From an uncultured Cryomorphaceae bacterium (GTDB taxonomy: Bacteria; Bacteroidota; Bacteroidia; Flavobacteriales; Schleiferiaceae), in NCBI GenBank assembly GCA_937120475.1, contig CAKZJV010000007.1:1690068-1754067 (forward strand): 64,000 nt of DNA, given 5' to 3'. Shown here in pieces: positions 43,599 through 53,348 of the stretch; the stretch's first letter is position 1; every line of letters begins with the position of its first letter. Made by a program: the position numbers and the translations under genes. A model generated the notes under the pieces. That model was not told the DNA's origin, searched no databases, and saw only the letters and a list, made by a program, of their open reading frames with translations.

Positions 43599-44948
43599 TT
43601 AACTCTTTTTCAATTTCTTGATTTCCAAAATTTGGTCGGCAAAGAAACTACTTTTTTCGGGATATTTCAACTTGAGGATTTGATAGGCTTTAATGGCTTT
43701 ATCAAAATGTCCTTGCTTGATATACACTTTGGCCAGGGTTTCGGTAATCAAAGCCCCATCGCCCGAGCTTTCGATCTGGCCCGTACTAACAACGGGGGAA
43801 GGAGCACTTTGCGACTTTCCTTTTTGTTTAAGTTCGGGAAGCTTTTCAACAAAGGTATCGAACAACTGGATTTTTTCCTCAAAATCCATCTCCTGTTCTT
43901 CCTTTAATGCCCCGGGTGGAGAAGTGTCTTCATCCTGGTGATCGCTTTTGGACAAGCGCCTCAACCATTCCGAAAAGCTGTGTTCTTCATTAGGATTGAG
44001 AGGGCGTGCCAAAGGTTCCGGGGTGATCTCTTCATCAATGGTAAAAACCGGACTTTCCGCTGGCGAAGGCAATTCTTCGGGTTGAGGGGTATCCGGCTCC
44101 GCTTCTTTAGCTTCTGCGTCTTCCACCTTATCCTGTGTTTCAGGCTCAACAAGCGGGTTTTCCTCCGCTTCCGGCTTTATTCTTGTTTCGGGACTGGCCT
44201 CTTCCTTTACCGGGGTAACCGCTTTATCTGCATTCTCGGTAATCTCTTCATTTTTTTCCTCGGGTGTTTCCACGGTCTTTTGCCGCAAACTTTCCATCTT
44301 TTCCCGGATACCCTGTATCCGTGCATCTATAGGAGAGCTTCCATCGCCCTTTTTCCGGGATTCATACTCCTGCCTTCTCTGCCGACTGCGTTCCAGTATA
44401 GCTTTAATTCTTTCGCTGGCACTCATGGAACTTTCGTCCACTTCCTCTTCTTCACCTTTATCCTCAATATCCGGCTGCCCTTTATCTACGGGAGCCTCTT
44501 CCGGGTTTACCACTTTCTTTTCTTCGGGTTCAGGCTCCCGTTCGGAATTATTCTCAGGAAGCTCATTCGCGGTTGAGGCCGGTTCAGTTTCCTCTTTTTC
44601 TGGTTCTTCTTTTTCCGGCTGCCGGGTTTCCTGAGCAGGCGACTCTTCCTCTTTCACTTCTGCGGGCACAACTTCCACGGGCCGCATGGTTTCCAGTTCT
44701 TCACGGGGAACGGACTCCACACCTTCAAAAAGATCGTAAAGCACCGTGCGGTCGTTCGTTAAAATAGAGGTTTTACCCAGTTGTTGGTTAAAAAGATGTT
44801 CATTGGAATTTTTCAGGCGCAGGGCATACAGCAATTGTACAGCCTGGCTGTAGGGATATTGTATGGCCAGCTTTTTAAGTTCACCTACTTCTTTGCGGTG
44901 AATTTTTCCGGGCCGTTCGAGCAGGTCTGTAAATTCCTGGGCGTCCAC
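43599..44948 (-). CDS. TPR protein with long acidic linker
   Basis: 449 residues from a GTG that directly follows the lptE stop; no ATG fits better. N-terminal helical region about 1-75 (GELKKLAIQYPYSQAVQLLYAL), then about 280 residues of low-complexity Glu/Pro/Lys-rich sequence with one helical, charged segment (SERIKAILERSRQRRQEYESR). The C-terminal TPR-like unit (about 395-449) reads ITETLAKVYIKQGHFDKAIKAYQIL. No signal peptide. The gene is conserved in this position between lptE and secG in many Bacteroidota; its function is unknown to me. A cytoplasmic adaptor is the simplest reading. Confidence 0.78.
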   Translation of the reverse strand: MDAQEFTDLLERPGKIHRKEVGELKKLAIQYPYSQAVQLLYALRLKNSNEHLFNQQLGKTSILTNDRTVLYDLFEGVESVPREELETMRPVEVVPAEVKEEESPAQETRQPEKEEPEKEETEPASTANELPENNSEREPEPEEKKVVNPEEAPVDKGQPDIEDKGEEEEVDESSMSASERIKAILERSRQRRQEYESRKKGDGSSPIDARIQGIREKMESLRQKTVETPEEKNEEITENADKAVTPVKEEASPETRIKPEAEENPLVEPETQDKVEDAEAKEAEPDTPQPEELPSPAESPVFTIDEEITPEPLARPLNPNEEHSFSEWLRRLSKSDHQDEDTSPPGALKEEQEMDFEEKIQLFDTFVEKLPELKQKGKSQSAPSPVVSTGQIESSGDGALITETLAKVYIKQGHFDKAIKAYQILKLKYPEKSSFFADQILEIKKLKKS

Positions 44949-45446
44949 TTACCAATTTCCGATTGACTGGTTTAAAATATTCTCTGAAAGCTCCTGGGTA
45001 ATTTGATCGATCAACTGACCCTCCACCGCTGAAAAATCTTCCGAAGCATCAAAATCTGCAAAACGGGAAAACCTTTGTTCGAAGCTTTTCTCAGGCTCTA
45101 ATTTATTAGTAAAAATCACATTAACCACCACGGTAAGCCGGTTTTGAGCCACCGCCCCAAAATCATCGGCTTGTGCATTAATAGGCTCAATCCGGTAATC
45201 GGTAACCGAGCCCTCAAAATGCAGGTCACCTCCCCGCTCCTGTAGATTTAAAGGGGTTTGCTGCACAAAAATATCCCTAAGTTTTTCGGTAAACTGGGGG
45301 CTGAGTTGTGGCTGCACCAGGTCGGCATTGTTGGGAAAAAAGTCTATGGACACCGTTTTCGCATTACCCACATCACCCCCCGTAAACGAATAGCCTCCGC
45401 AGGCCGAAAGAAAACCGATGATGAGGAAGACCAGTATTTTTTTCAC
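44949..45446 (-). CDS. lptE: LptE-like lipopolysaccharide assembly lipoprotein
   Basis: 165 residues from a GTG at 45446 that overlaps the previous stop by one base (TAGTG). Lipobox FLSAC gives a lipidated Cys16. The start CGGYSFTGGDVGNAKTVSIDFF and the ending LIDQITQELSENILNQS are typical of the Bacteroidota LptE family, which pairs with LptD in the outer membrane to insert LPS. The alpha-beta sandwich pattern fits. It lies between a sigma-54 activator and a TPR gene. Confidence 0.88.
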   Translation of the reverse strand: MKKILVFLIIGFLSACGGYSFTGGDVGNAKTVSIDFFPNNADLVQPQLSPQFTEKLRDIFVQQTPLNLQERGGDLHFEGSVTDYRIEPINAQADDFGAVAQNRLTVVVNVIFTNKLEPEKSFEQRFSRFADFDASEDFSAVEGQLIDQITQELSENILNQSIGNW

Positions 45447-46705
45447 TACAGGTTGTGTTGCTTGATTTTTCGATAAAGCGTTCGCTCCGATATGCCCAGC
45501 TCACGGGCTGCATCTTTCCGTTTACCGGCATTTCGCTCCAGTGCCTTTTGAATCAGTTCCAGTTCTTTATCCTGTAAAGAAAGGTTTTCATCTTCCACCG
45601 TTTCATGGTCGGTGTCAAAAGTTTCCGGGTGTACTTCAGTATCGCCCTCCTTATATAAGGGCAGGTAATGTTGAGGCTTTTTTTCTTCCGGCTCAACGGA
45701 GCTTTCCTCCTCTTCATCACCGTAGATTTTATGGATCAACTGGCTGTTGTCTTCTTCAAAGCTTTCGGAAACCCCGTTTTTCATCAACTCCAGGGTCAGT
45801 TTCTTCAGGTCGTTAAGGTCACTTTTCATATCGAAGAGCACCTTGTAGAGTATTTCCCTTTCGTTGCTAAAATCGCTTTGCTGCTTTTTTTCTTCATAAA
45901 TAGCGGGCAGCTCACTTTTCCCTATGCCCGGCAGGTAGCTCATTAAAGTGTCAGGCCCTATTTCACGGCTTTGTTCCACCACTGAAAGCTGCTCGGCCAG
46001 GTTCCTCAACTGGCGCACGTTTCCGGGCCAGCGATAGTTTTTGAGCATTTCCACGGCATCGGCCGAAAGGCGAATAGGCGGAAGGTGATACTTGTCGGCA
46101 AAATCAGCCACAAATTTCCTGAAAATCAGGTGCACATCCTCTTTACGTTCCCGCAAAGCCGGTATCTTGATCTCTACCGTATTTAAACGATAGTACAAGT
46201 CTTCCCTGAACTTACCCTTGCGAATGGCTTCAATCAGATCCACATTGGTGGCTGCAGTAATTCGCACATTAGTTTTTTGCGATTTGGAAGACCCTACTTT
46301 TATAAATTCTCCGGTTTCCAATACGCGCAGCAAACGTACCTGGGTTGAAAGGGGTAACTCACCTACCTCATCCAGGAAAATAGTTCCTCCGTCCGCCTCT
46401 TCAAAGTAACCTTTGCGGGTACCGGTAGCACCGGTAAAGGCTCCTTTTTCATGGCCAAAAAGCTCACTATCGATAGTGCCTTCGGGAATAGCTCCGCAGT
46501 TTACCGCAATGTAGGGGTTGTGCTTGCGATGGGATTGCCCGTGTATAATGCGTGGAATGGCTTCTTTACCTACCCCGCTTTCACCGGTAATCAAAACTGA
46601 TATATCGGTTGAGGAAACCTGGATAGCCTTGTTCAACGCACGATCCAGGAGTGGTGAAGTCCCTATTATGCCATAACGTTGTTTGATTTCCTGTATTGAA
46701 CTCAC
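45446..46705 (-). CDS. Sigma-54-dependent activator without receiver domain
   Basis: 419 residues. AAA+ domain about 15-245 starts almost at the N-terminus: [16 protein letters not shown] (Walker A), GAFTGAT (sigma-54 contact loop) near 90, [13 protein letters not shown] (Walker B) near 105 and a sensor-region [15 protein letters not shown] near 170. About 280-370 is a Glu-rich linker, and the C-terminal Fis-type helix-turn-helix is [20 protein letters not shown]. No receiver, GAF or PAS sensor is present, so activity may be set by expression or a partner. It is the first gene before lptE, TPR and secG and overlaps each joint. Its targets are unknown. Confidence 0.93.
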   Translation of the reverse strand: MSSIQEIKQRYGIIGTSPLLDRALNKAIQVSSTDISVLITGESGVGKEAIPRIIHGQSHRKHNPYIAVNCGAIPEGTIDSELFGHEKGAFTGATGTRKGYFEEADGGTIFLDEVGELPLSTQVRLLRVLETGEFIKVGSSKSQKTNVRITAATNVDLIEAIRKGKFREDLYYRLNTVEIKIPALRERKEDVHLIFRKFVADFADKYHLPPIRLSADAVEMLKNYRWPGNVRQLRNLAEQLSVVEQSREIGPDTLMSYLPGIGKSELPAIYEEKKQQSDFSNEREILYKVLFDMKSDLNDLKKLTLELMKNGVSESFEEDNSQLIHKIYGDEEEESSVEPEEKKPQHYLPLYKEGDTEVHPETFDTDHETVEDENLSLQDKELELIQKALERNAGKRKDAARELGISERTLYRKIKQHNL

Positions 46706-47115
46706 TTTATGTAATACTTTATTTCAATGGGTTTTTCCTGGTAAATCAAGGTTCCGGTAGAACGGTTGACCACGTGTGGCTTAAAAGCACGTATTACCAA
46801 ATAATAAGCCTGGGGAAGGGGTTGCGCCAACTTCAGTTGTTTCAACCGGCCACTGCCAATACCTTTCCATATTTGCCGGTCATCGCGGTCAAAAGCCATT
46901 ACCTCTACTCCCGTGCTCAGGTTTTCAACACAATAACCCTGGCTGGTATCCACCACACAATAGGTAAAAACACCTTTTTCTTTAATTTGATCATCGGTAA
47001 CCTGAAAGCTCAGGTTATTATCCATCCAACGATTACCCACTTTCTCCTGGCACCATCCCGTTACACTCAACAGGCATAAACTGAAAACTCCCAGGCCTAA
47101 TTTTATATTATTCAT
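46702..47115 (-). CDS. Small secreted protein of unknown function
   Basis: 137 residues from the ATG at 47115 (a TTG lies one codon earlier). Signal peptide about 1-22 (ends TGWCQ). The mature part is beta-rich with two cysteines ([15 protein letters not shown]) that could pair, and has no known motif. It overlaps miaB by 8 bases and the sigma-54 activator gene by 4, so it is translated within the same string. I do not recognise the family. Confidence 0.7.
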   Translation of the reverse strand: MNNIKLGLGVFSLCLLSVTGWCQEKVGNRWMDNNLSFQVTDDQIKEKGVFTYCVVDTSQGYCVENLSTGVEVMAFDRDDRQIWKGIGSGRLKQLKLAQPLPQAYYLVIRAFKPHVVNRSTGTLIYQEKPIEIKYYIK

Positions 47116-48556
47116 CAACTCTTTCTCCTAATAAAGTTGCGGCTGTACAATCCTTGATCATAACCTTAACGAAGTCACCCGGCTTTTCATTGGCTTTAGG
47201 GAAAACCACCACCGTATTTTGGGTGGTGCGCCCAAACCAATCTTCTTCCGAACGTTTGGAACTGCCTTCTATCAGCACCTCCTCAGTTTTACCGATGTAC
47301 GCGCGGTTGCTCTCCAGTGAATGTTTTTGTTGCAGATCAATGATCTCCGTAAGCCTCCGTTTTTTTACTTCCAGCGGAATATCGTCTTCCATTTTTCGTG
47401 CTGCGAAGGTGTTGGGGCGTTCCGAATAATAGAACATATAACCGAAATCATACTTCACGTATTCCATCAAGCTTAAGGTTTCCTGGTGATCTTCCTCGGT
47501 TTCGGTTGGAAAACCGGTGATCATATCGTGGGATATACCGCAGCCCGGAATAATCCGCCTTACCCGATCGATAAGGGCCATGTATTCCTCACGATTATGC
47601 CCACGATTCATCAATTCCAGTATCCGGCTTGAACCGGATTGCACCGGTAAATGAATGTAATTACAGATGTTTTCATATTTAGCAATCACGTGTAATACCT
47701 CGTCCAGCATATCCTGGGGATTGGAGGTAGAAAAACGGATTCGCATTCCGGGTACCGCTAAGGCCACCTTTTCCAAAAGCGCGGCAAAACCAACGGCTGT
47801 GGCTTTAGCGGCTTCGCTGGCTTTTTCAAAATCTTTTTTCAAGCCTCCGCCATACCATAAATAGGAATCTACGTTCTGGCCGAGCAAGGTTACCTCCTTA
47901 TATCCTTTATTCCACAACTCCACGCATTCCTCTACGATGGTTTCCGGGTTGCGGCTGCGCTCCCGTCCCCTTGTGAAGGGAACTACGCAAAACGTGCACA
48001 TATTATCACAGCCACGGGTAATGGAAACAAAAGCCGTAATGCCATTGCTGCCTAAACGAACCGGGTTTACATCGGCATAAGTTTCTTCTTTGGAAAGAAT
48101 AACATTAACGGCCTTCCGCCCGGCATCCACTTCCTTCACCAGGTTTGGCAAATCGCGGTAGGCATCGGGACCCACCACCATATCTACCAGCTTTTCTTCA
48201 TCCAGCAGCTTACTTTTAAGACGCTCCGCCATGCAACCGAGTACACCGATTCTCATTTCAGGCTTCTCCTCCTTGATCTTATTGAAACTGGTCAATCGCT
48301 TGCGCACCGTTTGCTCGGCTTTATCGCGAATGCTACAGGTATTCAACAAAACCAAATCTGCCTCCTCCATATTACGGGTGGTGCCGTAACCTTCCTTCTC
48401 TAAGATAGAGGCCACGATCTCGCTATCCGAAAAATTCATCTGGCAGCCGTAGCTCTCTATGTAGAGTTTCTTTTCGCGCTCTCCACTTTCCAGCACCACA
48501 GCATCGCCCTGGCGGGTTTCATCTATCACTTTTTCTTCTTGTACCAAATCAGCCAT
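47108..48556 (-). CDS. miaB: tRNA methylthiotransferase MiaB
   Basis: 482 residues. Radical-SAM enzyme that adds the 2-methylthio group to i6A37 in tRNA. N-terminal UPF0004 domain with three cysteines ([27 protein letters not shown]), the radical-SAM cluster motif [16 protein letters not shown] near 180 and a C-terminal TRAM domain. All six cluster cysteines are present. The protein carries a short insert near 235 ([20 protein letters not shown]), common in Bacteroidota. It heads a minus-strand string that continues into the small secreted protein and sigma-54 activator. Confidence 0.96.
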   Translation of the reverse strand: MADLVQEEKVIDETRQGDAVVLESGEREKKLYIESYGCQMNFSDSEIVASILEKEGYGTTRNMEEADLVLLNTCSIRDKAEQTVRKRLTSFNKIKEEKPEMRIGVLGCMAERLKSKLLDEEKLVDMVVGPDAYRDLPNLVKEVDAGRKAVNVILSKEETYADVNPVRLGSNGITAFVSITRGCDNMCTFCVVPFTRGRERSRNPETIVEECVELWNKGYKEVTLLGQNVDSYLWYGGGLKKDFEKASEAAKATAVGFAALLEKVALAVPGMRIRFSTSNPQDMLDEVLHVIAKYENICNYIHLPVQSGSSRILELMNRGHNREEYMALIDRVRRIIPGCGISHDMITGFPTETEEDHQETLSLMEYVKYDFGYMFYYSERPNTFAARKMEDDIPLEVKKRRLTEIIDLQQKHSLESNRAYIGKTEEVLIEGSSKRSEEDWFGRTTQNTVVVFPKANEKPGDFVKVMIKDCTAATLLGERVDE

Positions 48557-48587
48557 CCGTGCTTCTCCGTCTTAAAATTTAAAGCTG

Positions 48588-48595
48588 CAAAGCTA
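48588..48595 (-). promoter_or_regulatory. Candidate -7 box TAGCTTTG of miaB
   Basis: Minus-strand match to TAnnTTTG, 31 bases before the ATG at 48556. No TTG at the usual spacing. Confidence 0.45.
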
Positions 48596-48723
48596 CAAAT
48601 AGCATTCCTCTTGTGCCAGTTTGACAGATCAACTTTAACGATCATATCCTGCGGCAATTTGTAGCATTAGAAAACATTTGATTTATTTTGGCGGTTTGAA
48701 ATGCTCACTAACACCCCTCTAAA

Positions 48724-51042
48724 ATGCCCAAGAACCTAGTAATTGTAGAGTCTCCTGCCAAGGCAAAGACCATCGGTAAATATTTAGGGAAGGACTTCCA
48801 GGTGGAGTCCAGCTACGGCCATATCCGCGATTTGATATCCAAGGATATGGGTATTGACATCGAAAATAACTACACACCTAAATACGCCATACCGAAGGAA
48901 AAAAAGGAGGTGGTGAAGAAGCTGAAAAAACTGACCAAGGATGCGGAAACGGTTTGGCTGGCCTCGGATGAGGACCGCGAAGGAGAAGCCATTGCCTGGC
49001 ACCTGGCGGAGGCACTGAACCTCAATCCAAGCACTACTAATCGCATTGTTTTTCATGAAATTACCAAGTCGGCCATAGAGAAAGCTATTCAAAACCCCAG
49101 GCGCATTGATCAAAACCTGGTTAATGCTCAACAGGCACGCAGGATATTGGACCGCTTGGTGGGCTTTGAACTATCACCCGTACTCTGGAAAAAGGTACAA
49201 CGTGGTTTATCAGCCGGAAGGGTTCAATCGGTGGCCGTACGTTTAATTGTTGAGCGCGAAAAGGAAATCCGCGGTTTTAAGGCGGTGTCTTATTTTAGAG
49301 TGGTAGCGGAGTTTACCAATGCCGAAGGCAAATCATTTAAAGCTGAACTCAATAAGCGTTTCGATACTGAAAAGGAAGCCCGGCAGTTTTTGGAAAGCTG
49401 TAAGTCTCATACTTTCTCCATTCAAAGTATTGAGACAAAACCGGCTAAAAAATCTCCCGCTGCCCCATTTACCACTTCTACCCTGCAACAGGAAGCCAGC
49501 CGTAAACTTTATTTTTCCGTAGCGCAAACCATGTCGGTAGCCCAAAAGCTTTACGAGGCGGGACACATTACCTACATGCGTACCGATTCCGTTAACCTCT
49601 CTGACCTGGCCTTGAATACCGCCCGGAAGGAAATCTCTGAAAATTACGGAGACAACTACGCTCAAACGCGAAAATATTCCACCAAAAGCAAGGGAGCTCA
49701 GGAAGCACACGAGGCCATACGACCCACTTTTATGGATCGCCATAGTGCCGGTGCGGATGCCCAGCAAAAAAAGCTTTACGATCTTATTTGGAAAAGGACA
49801 CTCGCCTCCCAGATGAGTGATGCCCAGTTAGAGCGAACTACCCTCCGTATTTCCACACCCGGTGGCGACTTAGAGTTTGTAGCTCGTGGCGAAGTGATCA
49901 AATTTGAGGGCTTTTTAAAGGTGTATCTCGAGGGCACGGACGATGAAGATTTAGAGGAACAGGAAGGTATGTTGCCCGCCACACAGGAGGGTGAAAAACT
50001 TGGATTGAATGAAATACTGGCTACGCAGCGTTTTACCAAACACCCGCCAAGATTTACGGAAGCCAGCCTGGTTAAAAAACTCGAAGAACTGGGTATCGGC
50101 AGACCTTCTACCTATGCCCCTACCATTTCCACCGTTCAAAAAAGAAATTACGTGGAAAAGTCAGACCTGGAAGGTGAAAAGAGGGAATACCTGCAATACC
50201 AACTAACCGAAGGGAAGGTGGAGGAGAAAAAGCTATCCGAAACCACTGGTGCGGATAAAGGCAAATTGATTCCTACCGATGTGGGTATTGTGGTTAACGA
50301 CTTTTTGGTGGAGCACTTTAAGGAGATCCTGGATTATAACTTCACCGCCAATGTAGAAGAACAATTTGATGAAATAGCCCGTGGCCAGGAACAATGGGAA
50401 CACATGATCGATTCCTTTTACAAGGACTTCCACCCCCATTTGAAAGATGTTGAGGAAAACTCCGACCGGGCTAAGGGCGAGCGCCTTTTGGGCACCGACC
50501 CAAAATCCGGACGGCCGGTATATGCCCGTATTGGCCGCTACGGCCCTATGATACAAATCGGTGAGGCCGAAGATGAAGAAAAGCCTCAGTTTGCCAGCCT
50601 CATGAAAGGGCAGCATATCAACGATATCAGCCTTGAGGACGCTCTTGAATTGTTTAAACTGCCTCGTACGCTGGGCGAATTCGAAGGTTTTTCGGTAAGT
50701 GCCAATGTAGGACGCTTTGGCCCCTATGTTCGTTATGGGAACAACTTTGTTTCCATGAAACCCAAGGAAGGTGATGATCCTATGAGCATTACCCTCGACC
50801 GTGCCATTGAACTCATTAAGGCCAAACAGGAAGCCGATAAAAATAAATTCATTGCCCGCTTTGATGAGGAGAAACCGGTTATTGAAGTATTGAATGGCCG
50901 TTACGGCCCGTACATCAAATCCGGACGAAAAAACTACAAAATTCCAAAGGATACTGATCCTGCCAAGCTTACGTGGGAAGACTGCCTGGAGATTATTAAC
51001 GCTACTCCCGAACCTAAGAAGAGAAAGACCCGTAAAAAATGA
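48724..51042 (+). CDS. topA: DNA topoisomerase I
   Basis: 772 residues. Type IA enzyme that relaxes negative supercoils. Toprim domain with VIVESPAKAKTIGKYLG near 5 and the acidic SDEDREGEAIAWH near 80, and the active-site tyrosine Y284 in YMRTDSVNLS. In place of C4 zinc fingers it ends with several beta-hairpin repeats (GRYGPMIQIG, GRFGPYVRYG, GRYGPYIKSG), then a basic tail PKKRKTRKK. That C-terminal type is usual in Bacteroidota. Its stop codon overlaps the start of the ureohydrolase-like gene (ATGA), so the two are translationally coupled. Confidence 0.97.
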   Translation: MPKNLVIVESPAKAKTIGKYLGKDFQVESSYGHIRDLISKDMGIDIENNYTPKYAIPKEKKEVVKKLKKLTKDAETVWLASDEDREGEAIAWHLAEALNLNPSTTNRIVFHEITKSAIEKAIQNPRRIDQNLVNAQQARRILDRLVGFELSPVLWKKVQRGLSAGRVQSVAVRLIVEREKEIRGFKAVSYFRVVAEFTNAEGKSFKAELNKRFDTEKEARQFLESCKSHTFSIQSIETKPAKKSPAAPFTTSTLQQEASRKLYFSVAQTMSVAQKLYEAGHITYMRTDSVNLSDLALNTARKEISENYGDNYAQTRKYSTKSKGAQEAHEAIRPTFMDRHSAGADAQQKKLYDLIWKRTLASQMSDAQLERTTLRISTPGGDLEFVARGEVIKFEGFLKVYLEGTDDEDLEEQEGMLPATQEGEKLGLNEILATQRFTKHPPRFTEASLVKKLEELGIGRPSTYAPTISTVQKRNYVEKSDLEGEKREYLQYQLTEGKVEEKKLSETTGADKGKLIPTDVGIVVNDFLVEHFKEILDYNFTANVEEQFDEIARGQEQWEHMIDSFYKDFHPHLKDVEENSDRAKGERLLGTDPKSGRPVYARIGRYGPMIQIGEAEDEEKPQFASLMKGQHINDISLEDALELFKLPRTLGEFEGFSVSANVGRFGPYVRYGNNFVSMKPKEGDDPMSITLDRAIELIKAKQEADKNKFIARFDEEKPVIEVLNGRYGPYIKSGRKNYKIPKDTDPAKLTWEDCLEIINATPEPKKRKTRKK

Positions 51043-52217
51043 ACCTGGAAGACTTCCTCGCTCCCGTTCGTCAAAGTTTAATCGATGATTTTGAAAGCCA
51101 TCATCCCCAGGCACTTACCCACCACATAGCTAAGCATACCGAGCTGGAGGGTTTGCCTGATCTGAGAGGTTTTAAAATTGCGCTTATTGGGGTTATGGAA
51201 GACCGGGGCACACCCCAAAACCGAGGGGCAGCCGAGGCTCCGGATACGGTGCGCAATTATCTCTACCCTTTATTCAAAGGAAAATGGAGTAAAGCTATGG
51301 TGGACCTGGGGAACATTTATTCCGGTGAAACTTTACGCGATTCTTACATTGCCCTTAAAGAGGTTATTGACCATCTGCTCAAGCTCAATGTAACACCTGT
51401 TATTATAGGTGGTGGGCAAGACCTTACTTACGCCAATTACCGTGCTTATGATGGGATGGAACAAACGGTAAACCTGGTTTCCATCGACTCCCGCTTTGAC
51501 CTGGGCAGGCACGATGAAACTTTGAATGCTGAAAATTTCTTAAGCTTCATCGTTTTGGAAAAACCTTACATTCTTTACAATTACAGCAACATCGGGTTCC
51601 AAACCTACTTTGTAAACCAGGATGAGATCGACCTGATGGAGCGTATGTATTTTGAGGTACACCGCCTGGGTATGTTCAGGGATAACATTCGCGAAGCCGA
51701 ACCTATTTTACGCGATGCTGATATTGTAAGCTTCGACCTTTCCGCTATCCGGCAAGCTGATGCTCCGGGTAATTTAAATCACTCTCCCAATGGATTTACC
51801 GGTGAAGAAGCCTGTGCCCTTAGCCGTTATGCCGGAATTAGCGATAAGGTAACTTCCTTTGGTATTTACGAGCTAAACCCGGAATACGACAACCAGGGCC
51901 GAACCGCCCACCTAGTCGCTCAAATGATATGGTACTTTATTGAGGGCTTCAACGCCCGGAAGGGTGATTACCCTTTTGCCTCTAAAAATGATTACGATCG
52001 CTTTACTGTACTGATTAACGAGGGAGAACATGAATTGGTTTTTTACCGAAGCAACCTGAGCGAACGCTGGTGGATTGAAGTGCCCATAAAGTCGGGTGAC
52101 CATGTTTTGAATAGCGACCGGCACCAATTAATTCCCTGTTCATACGATGATTATCTCAAGGCCTGTGAAAACGATGTGCCTCTTCGGTGGTGGTTGGCTC
52201 TTAAAAAAACCGTGTAA
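51039..52217 (+). CDS. Arginase-fold (ureohydrolase) protein with degenerate metal site
   Basis: 392 residues. The ureohydrolase fold is clear: GVMEDRG-TPQNRGAAEAPDTVR near 50, VIIGGGQD near 122-128, VSIDSRFDLG near 147-155 and SFDLSAIRQADAPG near 231-244. Databases often call such proteins formimidoylglutamase. The usual manganese ligands are altered: the His of GGxHD is Q127, the His of DAHxD is R152, and the second Asp of DxD is S235; D150, D154 and D233 remain. Catalysis of the normal kind is doubtful. An extra C-terminal domain (about 310-392) follows. It overlaps topA by 4 bases and lies 132 bases before porP/sprF, so it may have a structural or regulatory role linked to the T9SS. That link is inference. 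Confidence 0.82.
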   Translation: MNLEDFLAPVRQSLIDDFESHHPQALTHHIAKHTELEGLPDLRGFKIALIGVMEDRGTPQNRGAAEAPDTVRNYLYPLFKGKWSKAMVDLGNIYSGETLRDSYIALKEVIDHLLKLNVTPVIIGGGQDLTYANYRAYDGMEQTVNLVSIDSRFDLGRHDETLNAENFLSFIVLEKPYILYNYSNIGFQTYFVNQDEIDLMERMYFEVHRLGMFRDNIREAEPILRDADIVSFDLSAIRQADAPGNLNHSPNGFTGEEACALSRYAGISDKVTSFGIYELNPEYDNQGRTAHLVAQMIWYFIEGFNARKGDYPFASKNDYDRFTVLINEGEHELVFYRSNLSERWWIEVPIKSGDHVLNSDRHQLIPCSYDDYLKACENDVPLRWWLALKKTV

Positions 52218-52288
52218 ACACAGGCCCTGGCTCTGTATTGTTTTTCGTTAAAATTAAGCCTGCATTAACATTTTGTTGTTCAAAATTT

Positions 52289-52296
52289 TATCTTTG
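52289..52296 (+). promoter_or_regulatory. Candidate -7 box TATCTTTG of the T9SS operon
   Basis: Match to TAnnTTTG, 53 bases before the ATG of porP/sprF. TTG triplets lie upstream at 52273-52278, but only 10-13 bases away, closer than the usual spacing. Confidence 0.5.
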
Positions 52297-52349
52297 GTGA
52301 TTTCAACGCTTACAAAAAGAATAAATACAACCCTACAACCTCTGCGTTC

Positions 52350-53291
52350 ATGAAGAAAATTTACGCGCTCACCTTTATTCTAATCTTGCCACTGGCAGGC
52401 TGGGCACAGCAAAACGTGCAATTTACCCAGTATATGTTCAACAAGATTTATTATAACCCCGCTGTTGCCGGTACCGGTGGTGCTATTTGCATCAACGCTT
52501 TACACCGTAGTCAATGGGTTGGGTTTGATGGCGCCCCCACCACTCAGAATATCAACGGTAATATCCCTATTCGGGCCGTTCACGGAGGGTTTTCAGTAAG
52601 CGTTATAAATGATCAGATCGGATTTTTCCAAAATATAGAAGCAGGGCTCGGGTATGCCTATCAGCTTGAATTGGCAAGAGGTACCCTGGGTTTCGGTGCC
52701 AGCGTGCGTTTTATCAATAATGCCGTTAACAATGCCGATTGGAGACCGGCCGACCAAAGTGTTCCCGACTTTGGTATTCCGGCACAGGCTGCGTCCGGCC
52801 TTTCTATTGACCCCACTTTTGGTATCTATTATAATAGTGATAAAATATGGGCTGGTGTTTCTTCTCTGAATCTGGTGGAAACAACGGCCGCTCTCAATGG
52901 AAACATCGGTTCCGTAGGGTACCGCAATGCCCGTCACTATTACCTGATGGCCGGTTACAACTGGGAAATACCCGCCAGTAACTGGATAATAATGCCCAGC
53001 ACTTTGGTAAAAACCGATGCCCGTAGTTCACCCACTTTTGATGTGAATATTATGGGTATGTACAATAACAAGTTTTGGGGTGGCGTTACATACAGGCTGC
53101 AAGACGCTGTAGGAGTGAACATTGGGTACCAGATATTACCCTCGCTTAAAGCCGGTTACTCTTACGACATCGCAACAGGGGATCTTTCATCTCAAGGCGG
53201 GGGAAGCCATGAGATCATGTTAAAATATTGTTTTAGGATAGAAATTCCACCCAGGGAAAAAGGAAGTTATAGAAATCCAAGATTTTTGTAA
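52350..53291 (+). CDS. T9SS membrane protein, PorP/SprF family
   Basis: 313 residues. Signal peptide 1-19 (ends GWAQ). The mature start QNVQFTQYMFNKIYYNPAVAGT is the family hallmark. Alternating strands and aromatic girdles, ending in a MLKYCFRIE-type last strand, predict an outer membrane beta-barrel. PorP/SprF proteins work with GldK-N and often anchor or export particular surface proteins such as SprB-type adhesins. Here it opens the cluster with gldK 57 bases downstream, the arrangement of porP-porK-porL-porM-porN in Porphyromonas. Bacteroidota genomes carry many paralogues. Confidence 0.93.
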   Translation: MKKIYALTFILILPLAGWAQQNVQFTQYMFNKIYYNPAVAGTGGAICINALHRSQWVGFDGAPTTQNINGNIPIRAVHGGFSVSVINDQIGFFQNIEAGLGYAYQLELARGTLGFGASVRFINNAVNNADWRPADQSVPDFGIPAQAASGLSIDPTFGIYYNSDKIWAGVSSLNLVETTAALNGNIGSVGYRNARHYYLMAGYNWEIPASNWIIMPSTLVKTDARSSPTFDVNIMGMYNNKFWGGVTYRLQDAVGVNIGYQILPSLKAGYSYDIATGDLSSQGGGSHEIMLKYCFRIEIPPREKGSYRNPRFL

Positions 53292-53348
53292 TATAGCGCA
53301 CTTATCTAAGAGGTGCCAATTAGCATTGATGAATTAACAAGGTAGGAT

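Noticed and set aside
43938-44576. 212-residue plus-strand frame opposite the TPR protein, rich in Phe and Leu
   Set aside because: It looks like a membrane protein only because it is the complement of Glu/Lys-rich codons.
48596-48620. Sigma-54 promoter before miaB (TGGCAC followed by TGCT)
   Set aside because: The -24 to -12 distance is two bases too long.
50233-51114. 293-residue minus-strand open frame over topA
   Set aside because: Mirrors the topA C-terminal repeats and shows no domain of its own.
51039-52217. Functional formimidoylglutamase of histidine breakdown
   Set aside because: Metal ligands are altered and no hut genes lie nearby.
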